Notes: generated from the sequence alone by a model not told the origin. Counted from the first letter of the stretch, positions 30,335 through 39,640 are shown. The stretch is 64,000 bases of DNA from Bradyrhizobium sp. LTSP885 (GCF_000938305.1 NZ_JYMT01000038.1:62001-126000), one strand, 5' to 3'. A program made the numbers and translations.

Positions 30335-30738
30335 CTCTGTGGGATTCCCCGGATAAGTCCTGAACCAGCTTTCGCTTGACGCTACAGCGGACAGCATCCG
30401 TTGCGTGCCCGTGGTCGTTTAGCGGATTTGGTGATGATGAAATTGTGCCGCTGAGTTGCCCGACGTGTCAAGTTTTCGGTCCCAACGGTCGGTTGCGACG
30501 GTCGCCGGCTACTGTGCATGGGGTTGTTTTCGATATTTTTGGCGGGAGCCACAGCGAACCGGCGCGACGGCACCATCCGGACGGGTTGTAGGCTCTTCAA
30601 ACTGTTGCTCAAATCGTGGGTTTTGGTCTGGAAAGGTCGAAAATTCTTGATCTTTCAATGAGGATTGACTGACACTCTCTCCGCCAGTCGACCGCCAGGG
30701 CGTCAGTTTGGTCGGCCCTTTCCTGGGGTAACGTATCA
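30335..30738. repeat. Gene-free region with right-end-like island repeat at 30612-30686
   Basis: No gene is visible. About 30440-30600 contains sequence that I recall as recurring between Bradyrhizobium genes (CATGGGGTTGTTTTCGATAT at 30518-30537). From 30612 to 30686 lies a ~75-nt segment repeated imperfectly at 36842-36918. It ends in CACTCTCTCCGCCA (30673-30686), identical to the last 14 nt of the tRNA-Ser gene. This is the expected appearance of an att site at an island end. Confidence 0.65.
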
Positions 30739-31494
30739 GTGGACCAAAACTCCGATCTTGCTGCGCTCGACAAGCTCAAGATGCGTATCCAGGCGCTGCG
30801 CGCAAAGACCATCGACAATGGCTGCACCGAGGACGAGGCGCTGTCCGCAGCTGCCAAAGTCGCCGAGTTGCTCGATCGCTACGACCTGTCGCTGACCGAC
30901 ATCGACATACGCAAGGCGCCTTGCGAGCGCCGCGCGTATGAGACCTACCGCAAGAAGCGAATCCCGCTCGATGACTGCATCGGCGCCGTCGCGAACTTCT
31001 GCGACTGTCGGGTTTGGCGCGAGAAGAATCAAGTCGGCGAGAGCCGGTATGTCTTCTTCGGTCTTCGCTCGGATATCGAAGTCGCGCACTACCTGACCGA
31101 ACTGCTCGACACCGCCGTCCGCTTCGAGCTCGGCCGCTACAAGAGCACACCCGACTATGGACGCTTCAGGCACAATGAGCGGCATCTGGCGAACGCCTCC
31201 TTTGCGCTGGGGATGGTTGCGTCCATAGCGGACAAGCTGACAGCAATGAAGGCCGGTCGCGACAAGGTGAACCACAGCACCGGCCGCGGCCTCGTTGTCA
31301 TCAAGGCCTCGATCGTCGATGCCGAGTTCGGCAAGCTCGACTTGAATTTGCGGACGCGGCGCGGCACCGGCCGCACGGTGTCGCTGACGGCCTATGAAGC
31401 CGGGGGTGTCGCCGGAGCGTCGTTGGCCATCAATCCCGCGGTTGCAGAGCCGGTGAATTCAAGGCCGCCGAAAGGCAACCGCCAGCGCGCGTAA
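30739..31494 (+). CDS. DUF2786-like protein of unknown function
   Basis: A 251-aa protein. The first 45 residues (LDKLKMRIQALRAKTIDNGCTEDEALSAAAKVAELLDRYDLS) match the DUF2786 helical module. The rest resembles the domain often attached to it, with an RYVFFGLRSDIEVAHYL stretch. Such proteins are frequent on prophages and islands. It starts with GTG at 30739, 53 nt after the att-like site, which supports mobile origin. No catalytic motif is recognised. Confidence 0.75.
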   Translation: MDQNSDLAALDKLKMRIQALRAKTIDNGCTEDEALSAAAKVAELLDRYDLSLTDIDIRKAPCERRAYETYRKKRIPLDDCIGAVANFCDCRVWREKNQVGESRYVFFGLRSDIEVAHYLTELLDTAVRFELGRYKSTPDYGRFRHNERHLANASFALGMVASIADKLTAMKAGRDKVNHSTGRGLVVIKASIVDAEFGKLDLNLRTRRGTGRTVSLTAYEAGGVAGASLAINPAVAEPVNSRPPKGNRQRA

Positions 31495-31691
31495 GGAGCA
31501 ATGGCCAAGGGGTAAGCCCCAAGCCTGCTGCACATCTCTGGCAAACCGAGGATGTTGCGAGGCGAAACAGTGGCGGCCCGACGAGTCCTCGATCAAAGGG
31601 TTGAGCGATCATGGCCTTCAATCTCACCATTTTCGCGTCTCACTATCTTCGATGGCACTTTCCGCATACGGTTTGGTGGCCTGCGCTACGA

Positions 31692-32711
31692 TCATCCAGA
31701 TATGGTGCCGGTCGATTGCCTGATGACGAGTCCAGTCGGCTGAATGGTTACACTGATGGTCGCTGGTGCTTCACCGGCGATCAGGCGAACCAGCATTCGC
31801 ACCGCTTCGTAGCCGAGCTGGTCGAGGGGATAGGCGACCGCCGTCATGGCCGGAGTCAGCAGATCTGCAACGGGCCCGTCGTAGAAGCTTGCGACAGATA
31901 AGGCGTCCGGGACACTCAATCCGAGTTCTTGCGCCGCGCGCAACGCACCGGCGGCAACCAGATGATTGGTGGCAAAGACCGCGGTAGGACGGTCGGCGAG
32001 GGCGAGCACGGTACGCGCACCTGCTTCGCCGCCCTCACGGTCATAGCCGCAATTGACCACAAACCGCTTGTCGAAGCGCAGGCCGCATTGCGCGATCGCG
32101 TGTTTGAACCCCGCGAGGCGCCGTGTCCCGAGGAAGCGGCGCGTGCTTCCGAGGAATCCGATCCGCTCGTGGCCGAGTTCTGCCAGATGACGTATGGCGA
32201 GCGCCACGCCCGCTTCGTCATCCAGCACGACATGCGGAAACCGTTCGTTCAGGTAGCGGTTGACGAGCACGGCAGGCGCCCGCAGTTGCTGTACGGCGGC
32301 CAATTGTCTCGCTTCCTGCTTACCCGTGGAGATCAGAAGTCCGTCGACCCTGTTGCTGGAGAGAATGCGCGCAGCCAGGTTCGGGTCCTCACCTTCGGGG
32401 CCGATGCCGCCAATCAGCATCGAATATCCGAGTTCATATGCCGCGCGCTGCGCTCCCTGAATGATCGCGACGAATGCTGGACTGTTGATCTCAGGCACGA
32501 TCATCGCAAGGCTGCCCGAACGTGCAAGGCGAAGGCCTCGCGCCTGTGGATTGGGGATGTAGCCCAGCTCCGCAATTGCGCGGCGGACGGTCTCCTTGGT
32601 CCCTTCTCGGACGTTGAGCGTCGGGTCGTTATTCAGGATGCGCGATATCGCGCCGGGCGAAACGCCCGTCACCCTCGCGACGTCAGCCATCGTCACTCTC
32701 TTGTCAGCCAT
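31692..32711 (-). CDS. LacI-family transcriptional regulator
   Basis: A 339-aa repressor-type regulator. The N-terminal helix-turn-helix is TMADVARVTGVSPGAISRIL, with the hinge region near residue 55, followed by a periplasmic-binding-like effector domain ending in RPTAVFATNHLVAAGAL and SVASFYDG. It is encoded 124 nt downstream of the M20 deacylase on the same strand. The palindrome at 34134-34151, between the deacylase and the ABC transporter, is its probable operator. The effector may be the transported compound. Confidence 0.9.
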   Translation of the reverse strand: MADKRVTMADVARVTGVSPGAISRILNNDPTLNVREGTKETVRRAIAELGYIPNPQARGLRLARSGSLAMIVPEINSPAFVAIIQGAQRAAYELGYSMLIGGIGPEGEDPNLAARILSSNRVDGLLISTGKQEARQLAAVQQLRAPAVLVNRYLNERFPHVVLDDEAGVALAIRHLAELGHERIGFLGSTRRFLGTRRLAGFKHAIAQCGLRFDKRFVVNCGYDREGGEAGARTVLALADRPTAVFATNHLVAAGALRAAQELGLSVPDALSVASFYDGPVADLLTPAMTAVAYPLDQLGYEAVRMLVRLIAGEAPATISVTIQPTGLVIRQSTGTISG

Positions 32712-32835
32712 TGGGCTCGCTTCCGGGATATTTCGAGTCGGACGACAGGGCCAGGCCGGGTTGCCGAATCCATACTATCGAAAAGATTGGAGCGTCGCTG
32801 CGGGCGTAGCACAACTCTTCTCTGGCGTGGAAAGA

Positions 32836-34107
32836 CTAGTTGCCGCCGGTCAGGTAGTCCCATGCCGACAGCGCGTGGGTTTTGATGACCGTTATGAACT
32901 CTTCGACTGCCACGCATTCGTCGGCCGCAGCCATGCGCGTCGGCGCCGGCCCGTAAATATACGCGGGCACTTTGCGATAGCGCCAGAACTTGCAATCGGT
33001 GGCGCCGAGCGAGGGAATCGCGACCGGGCGCACACCTGAGACGGCCTCGGCGTTGCGTGCGAGAATGCTGACCATCGGATGGTCGTGCGCGCACGAATTC
33101 GAAGGGTTGCTTGCGGCTTCCTGAACAGCCACTTCTGCCTGCGGATAGTCGGCGAGAATGGCATGAATTGTCTGCATGACCCGGTCGGCGTCCAGACCGA
33201 TGGGCAATCGAACGTCTGCCTCGAAGACGCACGAAGCGGGAATCATGTTGACCTTCAAGCCGCCCTGGACGGTGCCGATATTCAGCGTCGGGCAGGTCAT
33301 GATGTCGGCGGCGCCGGCGCCCATCGCGCGATCCGCTGCTGCGCGCACTTCGGGCAACGCGAGATAGGCTCGCAACGAGGGCGCCAGGTCGGGGACAATC
33401 GTCTCGATCTGTCCAAGCCGGTTGATCAGGCTCGCGGCGATGCGCGTCGCGCTCTCCGATTTGTGCAGATATGCGCCGTGCGCGCCAGCGGTCCGTACCG
33501 TGAAGGTCAGCCGCAACGTGCCCTTTTCGGCAAAACGGACGGTCTGCAGACCGCCGGGTTCCGCGTTGATCATGCAGTCGCCATGCCAGCGCGTATCGTT
33601 TTCCAGCAGCCAGTGGCTACCCCAGCGTCCGCCAGTCTCTTCGTCCGACACCGCGGTCAGACAGAGGCTGCCCGCCAGCGCGGCGCGTTGGGCGTGAAGG
33701 TAGCTGAACGCGATCACCGACGCGGCCGTTCCTGCTTTCATGTCGCAGGCTCCGCGGCCATGCACGTGGCCATCTTCCAGCGCGCCCGACCAGGGATCGC
33801 GCGACCAGCCCTTGCCGTCACCCACCGGAAACACGTCGATATGGCCGTTCATCACGAGTCGCCGTCCGCTACGTCCTCCCTCGAATTCGGAAACGACGTT
33901 GGGCAGGTCCTCGCGGGGCGCCACGATCGACGCCCCGACGTTGCGGTGCGCGAGGTAACGCGCCACGACCGCCGCAGCCTGCCGCGTATCGCCCGGCGGA
34001 TTGGGGGAGGGCTCCCGGATAAACGCCTGGAGAAAAGCGATGTGGGAGGCGCGGTCGCGCTCGATCTCGGCGAGCAGGTCGTCTTTCGTCATATGGCGCA
34101 TTGACAT
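32836..34107 (-). CDS. M20 metallopeptidase, ArgE/DapE-type deacylase
   Basis: Zinc hydrolase of 423 aa that probably removes an acyl group from an amino-acid derivative. Metal ligands are visible as H in MNGHIDVFP, D in GRGACDMKAG, the catalytic EE pair in SDEETGG, E in NAEPGG, and a C-terminal His expected near the end (not clearly seen). A dimerisation domain lies near residues 195-310. Starts at 34107, 34101 and 34092 are all possible. It is divergent from an amino-acid-type ABC transporter, which suggests uptake then deacylation of an N-acylated substrate. Confidence 0.88.
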   Translation of the reverse strand: MSMRHMTKDDLLAEIERDRASHIAFLQAFIREPSPNPPGDTRQAAAVVARYLAHRNVGASIVAPREDLPNVVSEFEGGRSGRRLVMNGHIDVFPVGDGKGWSRDPWSGALEDGHVHGRGACDMKAGTAASVIAFSYLHAQRAALAGSLCLTAVSDEETGGRWGSHWLLENDTRWHGDCMINAEPGGLQTVRFAEKGTLRLTFTVRTAGAHGAYLHKSESATRIAASLINRLGQIETIVPDLAPSLRAYLALPEVRAAADRAMGAGAADIMTCPTLNIGTVQGGLKVNMIPASCVFEADVRLPIGLDADRVMQTIHAILADYPQAEVAVQEAASNPSNSCAHDHPMVSILARNAEAVSGVRPVAIPSLGATDCKFWRYRKVPAYIYGPAPTRMAAADECVAVEEFITVIKTHALSAWDYLTGGN

Positions 34108-34133
34108 TTTCCCCGGTTATCGTAGTGTCACGA

Positions 34134-34151
34134 TAGTAAATCGATTTACTA
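34134..34151. promoter_or_regulatory. Perfect 18-nt palindrome, probable LacI-type operator
   Basis: TAGTAAATCGATTTACTA is a perfect palindrome with a central CG, the usual form of LacI-family operators. It lies 27 nt before the deacylase ATG and about 90 nt before the permease, so one site could control both transcripts. A weaker inverted repeat (TATCGT/ACGATA, 34118-34135) touches it. Confidence 0.65.
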
Positions 34152-34238
34152 AGTGCAAGTAACAACATTTTTGCGTCGTTGCGAGTGATCGCGCGATCGC
34201 CTGTGAAGCGAGCATCGTGGGAAGACGAAGACACCTGC

Positions 34239-35135
34239 ATGGCAAGCGTATCGAGCGAAAGTTCCGTCATGAGCGGGCGAGATGACCTCGCGGAGGACAT
34301 TTCTCAATTTGAGCATGTGCGACGGAAGCACGTCGGCCGCTATGTCAGCGGCGCGGTGATCGCGGCGCTCGCTGCCTGGGTCGTGATGGCGTTCGCCCAC
34401 GGCGGGATCGAATGGGCGTTCGTCGGACGATATCTCACCGTGCACAGCATCGTCGCCGGCCTCGGCAACACCGTGCTGATGACCGCGTTGGCGATGCTGC
34501 TCGGCGTTTCGATCGGGGTGACCGTTGCCATCATGCGGCTCTCGGCCAATCCGGTGATCAATTGGGCGGCGGCGGCCTATGTGTGGTTCTTCCGTGGTAC
34601 GCCTGTGCTGCTGCAACTGTTGCTGTGGTTCAACCTCGCACTGGTGTTCCCCACTCTCGGTATTCCGGGACTTGTCGAACTGCCAACCGTAGAGGTGATG
34701 ACGCCTTTCCTTGCTGCACTGCTGGGGCTGGGCATCAATCAGGGGGCCTACACGTCGGAGGTCGTGCGCGCTGGCCTGTTGTCCGTCGACAAAGGGCAAT
34801 ACGAGGCCGCCAAGGCGATCGGGATGCCCCGCCTGCAGGCGCTGCGTCGGATCATCCTGCCCCAGGCCATGCGCGTAATCGTCCCCCCGATCGGCAACGA
34901 ACTCATCGGCATGGTCAAGCTGACGTCGCTCGCGAGCGTGATCCAGTTTCCGGAAATCGTATATAGCGCGGAAAACATCTACTACGCGAACAACCGGGTC
35001 ATTGAGCTGCTGATTGTCGCGGGTATCTGGTACGTGGTCGTTGTCACCGTGCTCTCCGCCCTTCAGGCACGGATCGAGCGATATTTCGCACGCGGCGCGG
35101 GAGTATCCGACGCAATTACGCGAACTGGAAACTAG
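34239..35135 (+). CDS. Polar amino acid-type ABC transporter permease
   Basis: Inner-membrane permease of the HisM/GlnP type, about 298 aa. The N-terminus has an extra cytoplasmic tail and a first helix near residues 35-52. The permease core follows with WFFRGTPVLLQLLL and the EAA loop EAAKAIGMPRLQALRRIILPQA, which docks the ATPase. No separate second permease is present, so it may act as a homodimer. The ATG at 34239 is chosen, but 34269 is possible. The ATPase follows after 2 nt. Confidence 0.87.
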   Translation: MASVSSESSVMSGRDDLAEDISQFEHVRRKHVGRYVSGAVIAALAAWVVMAFAHGGIEWAFVGRYLTVHSIVAGLGNTVLMTALAMLLGVSIGVTVAIMRLSANPVINWAAAAYVWFFRGTPVLLQLLLWFNLALVFPTLGIPGLVELPTVEVMTPFLAALLGLGINQGAYTSEVVRAGLLSVDKGQYEAAKAIGMPRLQALRRIILPQAMRVIVPPIGNELIGMVKLTSLASVIQFPEIVYSAENIYYANNRVIELLIVAGIWYVVVVTVLSALQARIERYFARGAGVSDAITRTGN

Positions 35136-35137
35136 AC

Positions 35138-35902
35138 GTGAATCCGATCGTGAAATCCGTCGGCCTGCGCAAGTCCTACGGCGCATTCGAAGCCCTCAAG
35201 GGCATTGATCTGGAGATCGAGCGCGGCGAGGTGCTGTGCATCGTTGGCCCGTCGGGATCGGGAAAGAGCACCTTCCTGCGCTGTATCAATCAGCTGGAAG
35301 CTGTCGATGGCGGAGCCTTGTGGGTCAACGGCGAACTGGTCGGCTACCGTCGCACGGGCCACAAATTGTTTGAACTCTCCGAACGCGAGATAGCCCGACA
35401 GCGGCTCGCGACCGGCATGGTATTTCAGCGCTTCAACCTGTTTCCGCACAAGACAGCCCTGGACAATGTCATCGAAGGCCCGGTTCAAGTCCTCAAGTTG
35501 GAGCGCAAGAAGGCCGAGTTGGAGGCCCATGAACTACTCGCGCGTGTCGGACTTTCAGACAAATGCGGGGCTTACCCGATTGCGCTGTCGGGCGGCCAGC
35601 AGCAGCGCGTTGCGATCGCACGCGCTCTGGCGATGAAACCGGCGCTGATGCTGTTCGACGAGCCGACCTCCGCGCTCGATCCGGAACTGGTCGGCGAAGT
35701 GCTCTCCGTGATGCGCGATCTCGCCCGAACCGGAATGACCATGATCGTCGTGACGCACGAGCTCGGCTTTGCACGTGAAGTTGCGAACCGGGTGCTGTTC
35801 ATGGACCAGGGACTGGTGGTCGAAAGCGGATCGCCCGAACAGGTCCTCGGCAGGCCAACCCAGGCCCGTACGCGCGACTTCATTTCTGCAGTGCTGAGCT
35901 AG
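35138..35902 (+). CDS. Amino acid-type ABC transporter ATP-binding protein
   Basis: ATPase of 254 aa energising the permease encoded just upstream. Walker A is GPSGSGKST, the Q-loop is in MVFQRFNLFPH, the ABC signature is LSGGQQQRVAIA, Walker B is LMLFDEPTSALD, and the switch His is in VTHELGFA. It starts with GTG 2 nt after the permease stop. The sequence matches the GlnQ/HisP group of polar amino-acid importers. Confidence 0.93.
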   Translation: MNPIVKSVGLRKSYGAFEALKGIDLEIERGEVLCIVGPSGSGKSTFLRCINQLEAVDGGALWVNGELVGYRRTGHKLFELSEREIARQRLATGMVFQRFNLFPHKTALDNVIEGPVQVLKLERKKAELEAHELLARVGLSDKCGAYPIALSGGQQQRVAIARALAMKPALMLFDEPTSALDPELVGEVLSVMRDLARTGMTMIVVTHELGFAREVANRVLFMDQGLVVESGSPEQVLGRPTQARTRDFISAVLS

Positions 35903-35937
35903 CCGGTCGACGCCATCGGGGCGCATAGGGGAACATC

Positions 35938-36765
35938 ATGGTTTCACGATCCCGCCTTTATCTTGCCGCCGGCGCATTCGCGGTCGCGTTCAGCCAAGCT
36001 GCGAGCGTCACCTGCGCGCAGGGCACGAAGACTGTTATCAATGCGGCGACTGTGCCGAAGTATCCTCCTTTCGAGTTCAAGGACCCTGCGTCCGGCAAGC
36101 TGATTGGATTCGATGTCGACATCGTCGACGCGATTGCTGCCAAGATGGGCATCAAAGTCAAATGGATCGACTCGAGTTTCGACCAGCTGATCAGCTCGAT
36201 CGAGACGAAGCGCGCCGACATCATGGTCGCCGGCATGGCCGACACGCCGGAGCGCCGCGCAAGTGTAAGCTTTCTCGATTATCTGCATGCCAACTCGGTA
36301 TTTTTCACGCTACGGGTCAACGCCGCACGCTTTCAGGATATGAACGCGCTGTGCGGCAAACGGGTCGCCACAGCGCGTCGTACGGTCTGGCCCGCCGCGA
36401 TCGAGAAATGGAGCGACGACCATTGCACCGCTGCCGGCAAGCCTGCGGTGATCCTGGTGGGCACAGACGGATCACCGGATACGCGGTTGCAGTTGAACCA
36501 GGGTCGCGCGGATGCGGCGGTCCAAGGCGCGGAAACTATCCCGTACCAGAACACGATCGAGGGTAACCGCTACGTGATTCTCGGAAAACCTTTCCTTGTC
36601 CAGCAAATGGGGCTTGGCTTCGCCAAGGACGACTCGCAATTTGGACAGAAGCTCAAACAAGCGCTTGCCGCGCTCATTGCCGACGGCAGCTATCAGGACC
36701 TGCTGCGTAAATGGGACCTCACGGACAGTGCAATCGAGCAAGCCATGATCAACGGTCAGCCCTGA
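35938..36765 (+). CDS. Periplasmic amino acid-type substrate-binding protein
   Basis: Exported binding protein of 275 aa, family 3 solute-binding fold. A signal peptide covers about residues 1-27. Typical elements are YPPFEFKDPASGKLIGFDVD, then FDQLISSIETKRADIMVAGM and TPERRASVSFLDYLHA. It follows the ATPase by 35 nt and delivers substrate to that permease. With the M20 deacylase nearby, the ligand may be an N-acylated or otherwise modified amino acid, which is inference. Confidence 0.9.
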   Translation: MVSRSRLYLAAGAFAVAFSQAASVTCAQGTKTVINAATVPKYPPFEFKDPASGKLIGFDVDIVDAIAAKMGIKVKWIDSSFDQLISSIETKRADIMVAGMADTPERRASVSFLDYLHANSVFFTLRVNAARFQDMNALCGKRVATARRTVWPAAIEKWSDDHCTAAGKPAVILVGTDGSPDTRLQLNQGRADAAVQGAETIPYQNTIEGNRYVILGKPFLVQQMGLGFAKDDSQFGQKLKQALAALIADGSYQDLLRKWDLTDSAIEQAMINGQP

Positions 36766-36841
36766 AAACGCGCCCGGGAGCCGTCGACTGTGCACCTCGC
36801 CGAAAAGATTGGAGGCGAAACCCCATTTTTCGGCCGTAGCT

Positions 36842-36918
36842 CAAATGGTGGATTTTGGCCCCGGAGGGTCGAAAATGCATTATCTTTCAATAGGATTCGA
36901 CTGACGCTCTCTCTGCCA
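36842..36918. repeat. Second copy of the right-end-like island repeat
   Basis: This segment matches 30612-30686 imperfectly over its length, sharing GCTCAAAT, ATTTTGG or GTTTTGG, TCGAAAAT, TTTCAAT and GACTGAC in the same order. It ends in CGCTCTCTCTGCCA (36905-36918), which differs from the tRNA-Ser 3' end at two positions. The gap 36766-37002 holds no gene. It is a candidate outer border of the island. Confidence 0.6.
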
Positions 36919-37002
36919 TATCGTATTGATCTCATAGGGGCTGGCCGAAACCCCCAGATGAGCGCCCGGCGTCGTTGCACACGGGGCAGGCTTATCATGC
37001 GG

Positions 37003-38781
37003 TCACAAATCGATCACGACGTCGCCCTGGGGTTGCGCGCAGCAGATCAGGAGATTGCCGTCGGCCGGTGTGTCGACCGGGTCCGGGGCGTAGCTGATCT
37101 TGCCAGCCACAAGCCCGGTCTCGCAGGTGTAGCAGACCCCGGTTCGACAGGCCCACCGCACCGGCACGTCGCACGCCTCGGCCAATTCGAGCAGGCTGTG
37201 GAATGTTGGCTGCCATCGCACATTCAGTCCTGTCCGGGCGAACGTCACCAGCGGTCCCGAGCCGGCAGGCCCGGCCGGGACATGAGGCGATGGAAGCGGC
37301 GAAGCCGCGATACCCGGGGTGTTGGAGGGACCGGCACCGAACATCTCGGTATGGATCTGATTTCGCGCAACGCCGAGGGCGGCAAGGCCGGCCGTCAGAT
37401 CGCTCATGAAGGTCGAAGGTCCGCAGATGTAGAAGTCGCCATAGCTTGGCAGATTGAGCTCCTGAAGCGCTTGCGTATTGAGGCGTCCGGCAGCGTCGAA
37501 ATCGACATTGGGCCGATCCTCGGGGTTGGGCGAACTGTAGTAGATGTGGCGGTGATGGTGGGGCAGCGCCTTGAGCAGTCCGCGCGCCTCCTCGGCAAAC
37601 GGATGTTCGCGGCCGTTACGGGCTCCATATAGCCACCAGATGTCCCTCGTCGATGCTTCGGCGGCCAACGCATGCAGCATCGCCAGCACCGGCGTCACGC
37701 CGATCCCGGCACTCAACAAGACAACCGGCGTATCGCCCGGCCGCAGCGTGAAGCTGCCGCGTGCCGCGCTTGCTTGCACGACGTCGCCAACCCTGAGGTT
37801 GTCGTCGACATAGCCGCTGACCGCACCATGGGCTTCCCGCTTGACGCTGACGCGATAGGTCGAGGCGCGGGGCTCTCCCGACAGCGAATAGCTGCGCATC
37901 AGCGGGGGCGCAGATGCCGGCTCCAGCCGCAGCACAATGAACTGTCCGGGGAGAGCCGTGGCGATAGGTTGTCCGTCTACGGGTTCGAGCAGCAGCGAGG
38001 TCACGTTGCCGCTCTCGCGCACCTTGCGCGATACGCGAAGCGGCCGGAATCCGCGCCATGCCGGAGCCGTCCCGGAAGACGCCGCATTGAATCCAGCGCT
38101 TCCCGTCGTCACCGCGCCCTTGTGATCTCCCTTGCGCTCGTCCTCTGCGAGCAGCGTCTCGAAGGATTTGCGCCAGCCGACGCTCAGTGCCGGGATGCGC
38201 AGCGCGCGCTCCAGTTGGTCGCGGGAGCGGCCCGGCATGTAAAGCAGCGCATCGATCTCGGACACGCTTATGCGCTCGGGCCCGGACGCCACTTGCGTGA
38301 TCTCGTCGCCGGCTTCCACCTCTCCTTCCTCCAGCACACGAAAGTAGAAGCCGGGTCTGCCGTGCTTGACCAGCAGCGCGGCCATTTCGGGCTTGTTCAT
38401 GCGAATGCCCAACCGGTAGCAGGTGACGCGCGGCTGCGTCACCTCGAACAAGGCGCTCCCGATCCGGTAGCGATCACCGACACACACCTGAGCATCCGGC
38501 AGGCCATCGACGGTGAAGTTCTCTCCGAACTGCCCATAGACGAAATCGTTTCGTCCCAATTGGTTCTGCCAATACCGGTAGGAATCCGTCTGATAGACAA
38601 GCACGGCGCGGCGTTCGCCGCCGTGTCCGTTGAGGTCCCCTTGTCCATCGCCTTCGATGTTGAGCCGGCGCACCATGCGAGGGCCTTCAACCGGCGCCTT
38701 CCAGATGCCGGTATGGACCGTCCTGCCTTGCCAACTCACGTCGTGCGGCAGACCGACATTGACTGAAAGCAAGCGTCCCAT
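37003..38781 (-). CDS. MOSC domain fused to ferredoxin-type NAD(P)H oxidoreductase
   Basis: A 592-aa three-module enzyme. Residues 1-215 are a YiiM-like MOSC domain with the conserved Cys in TCYRLGIR and the EIDALLYMPGR helix. Residues about 245-480 form a flavin reductase (RSYSLSGEP for flavin, GIGVTPVLAMLHAL and YICGPSTFM for NAD(P)H). The C-terminal 85 residues are a plant-type [2Fe-2S] ferredoxin with CRTGVCYTC and a late CC. It could move electrons to a molybdenum-cofactor-linked reduction of N-hydroxylated or similar compounds. The ATG at 38781 is the first good start. Confidence 0.88.
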   Translation of the reverse strand: MGRLLSVNVGLPHDVSWQGRTVHTGIWKAPVEGPRMVRRLNIEGDGQGDLNGHGGERRAVLVYQTDSYRYWQNQLGRNDFVYGQFGENFTVDGLPDAQVCVGDRYRIGSALFEVTQPRVTCYRLGIRMNKPEMAALLVKHGRPGFYFRVLEEGEVEAGDEITQVASGPERISVSEIDALLYMPGRSRDQLERALRIPALSVGWRKSFETLLAEDERKGDHKGAVTTGSAGFNAASSGTAPAWRGFRPLRVSRKVRESGNVTSLLLEPVDGQPIATALPGQFIVLRLEPASAPPLMRSYSLSGEPRASTYRVSVKREAHGAVSGYVDDNLRVGDVVQASAARGSFTLRPGDTPVVLLSAGIGVTPVLAMLHALAAEASTRDIWWLYGARNGREHPFAEEARGLLKALPHHHRHIYYSSPNPEDRPNVDFDAAGRLNTQALQELNLPSYGDFYICGPSTFMSDLTAGLAALGVARNQIHTEMFGAGPSNTPGIAASPLPSPHVPAGPAGSGPLVTFARTGLNVRWQPTFHSLLELAEACDVPVRWACRTGVCYTCETGLVAGKISYAPDPVDTPADGNLLICCAQPQGDVVIDL

Positions 38782-39118
38782 GACTCTGCCCAACGATTTT
38801 GTGCTGCCTCAAATGCCTCAGATAGCCGTTGCACTTCCTATTCGTGCCTTCGGAACAATTCGATCATATCAATGTATGGGTGGTGGTGGAAATCTGCCGT
38901 GGAACAGCTTGGCAGGGTATGGCGATAGTGGCCGCCAATCGCTTTTTGCAGGTGCAACGCGATCTGCGTCGTTGACCCAAGCGCAGCGCGCTGCAACAAG
39001 CTGGCGCACGAGGCACAAGCAATTATATGTTGGCCTGCTATTATGCTCGTCAAATAACGCCCGCCACGCGCCAGAAGCGGTCATTCCTTCCAGGCTTGGT
39101 CACTACGGAGCAGAAGCT
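38782..39118. other. Intergenic stretch without recognised features
   Basis: A 337-nt gap with lower GC than its surroundings. The start of the MOSC gene and the ParB-like gene face away from each other, so promoters for both should lie here. No operator, RNA or coding pattern was identified. Confidence 0.4.
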
Positions 39119-39640
39119 ATGCCTAAACCGGAAAGCTTCCCGATCGACAAGATCTACGTTCCGGTGAAGCGAAAGAAAGCTCTCAAGCCTGAGCTGGTTC
39201 AGGAAATCGCCGAAAGCATGCTGGAAATCGGACAACAGGCCCCGATTCTCGTTCGGCCCGACGAAGGCCGCTTTGTTCTCGTCGAGGGGCTGCATCGGCT
39301 CGAAGCCTGCAAGTCTCTTGGCGAAGCAACAATCATCGGGCTCCTTGTGTCAGCCGATACTGCTCAGCCAAAGACGCAATCGTTTCACAGCGCCGAAGCA
39401 CAAGCAGAGAGCGACAAGATGGCGCGCTTGAAAAAACTGCGCCTCGAAAAACAGGCTGCCGATGAACTTACCGCTGCGTCAGGAGCGGGTACGGCAACGC
39501 GATCAGCTGAACGTTCGGAGAAGGGTTCCCGTAGCAATCTCAAGGCACCGAGCCAATCAAATCGCGGGCTGTCCGAATCAAGGCCCAAAACGTTGTCGGA
39601 TTGGATCACCCAACAAAAGCGCGATGGTGAGCGATATTGA
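39119..39640 (+). CDS. ParB/sulfiredoxin-like domain protein
   Basis: A 173-aa protein. Residues 10-80 carry a ParB/Srx-type nuclease-like fold, with VPVKRKKALKPELVQEIAES, then GQQAPILVRP and FVLVEGLHRLEACKSLGE, where the G-x-H-R box is the nucleotide-binding motif. The C-terminal half is charged and low in complexity, ending in a basic DWITQQKRDGERY tail. There is no partner ParA or DNA-binding HTH, so it is not a chromosome-partition ParB. GGAG precedes the ATG at 39119. Function unknown. Confidence 0.8.
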   Translation: MPKPESFPIDKIYVPVKRKKALKPELVQEIAESMLEIGQQAPILVRPDEGRFVLVEGLHRLEACKSLGEATIIGLLVSADTAQPKTQSFHSAEAQAESDKMARLKKLRLEKQAADELTAASGAGTATRSAERSEKGSRSNLKAPSQSNRGLSESRPKTLSDWITQQKRDGERY

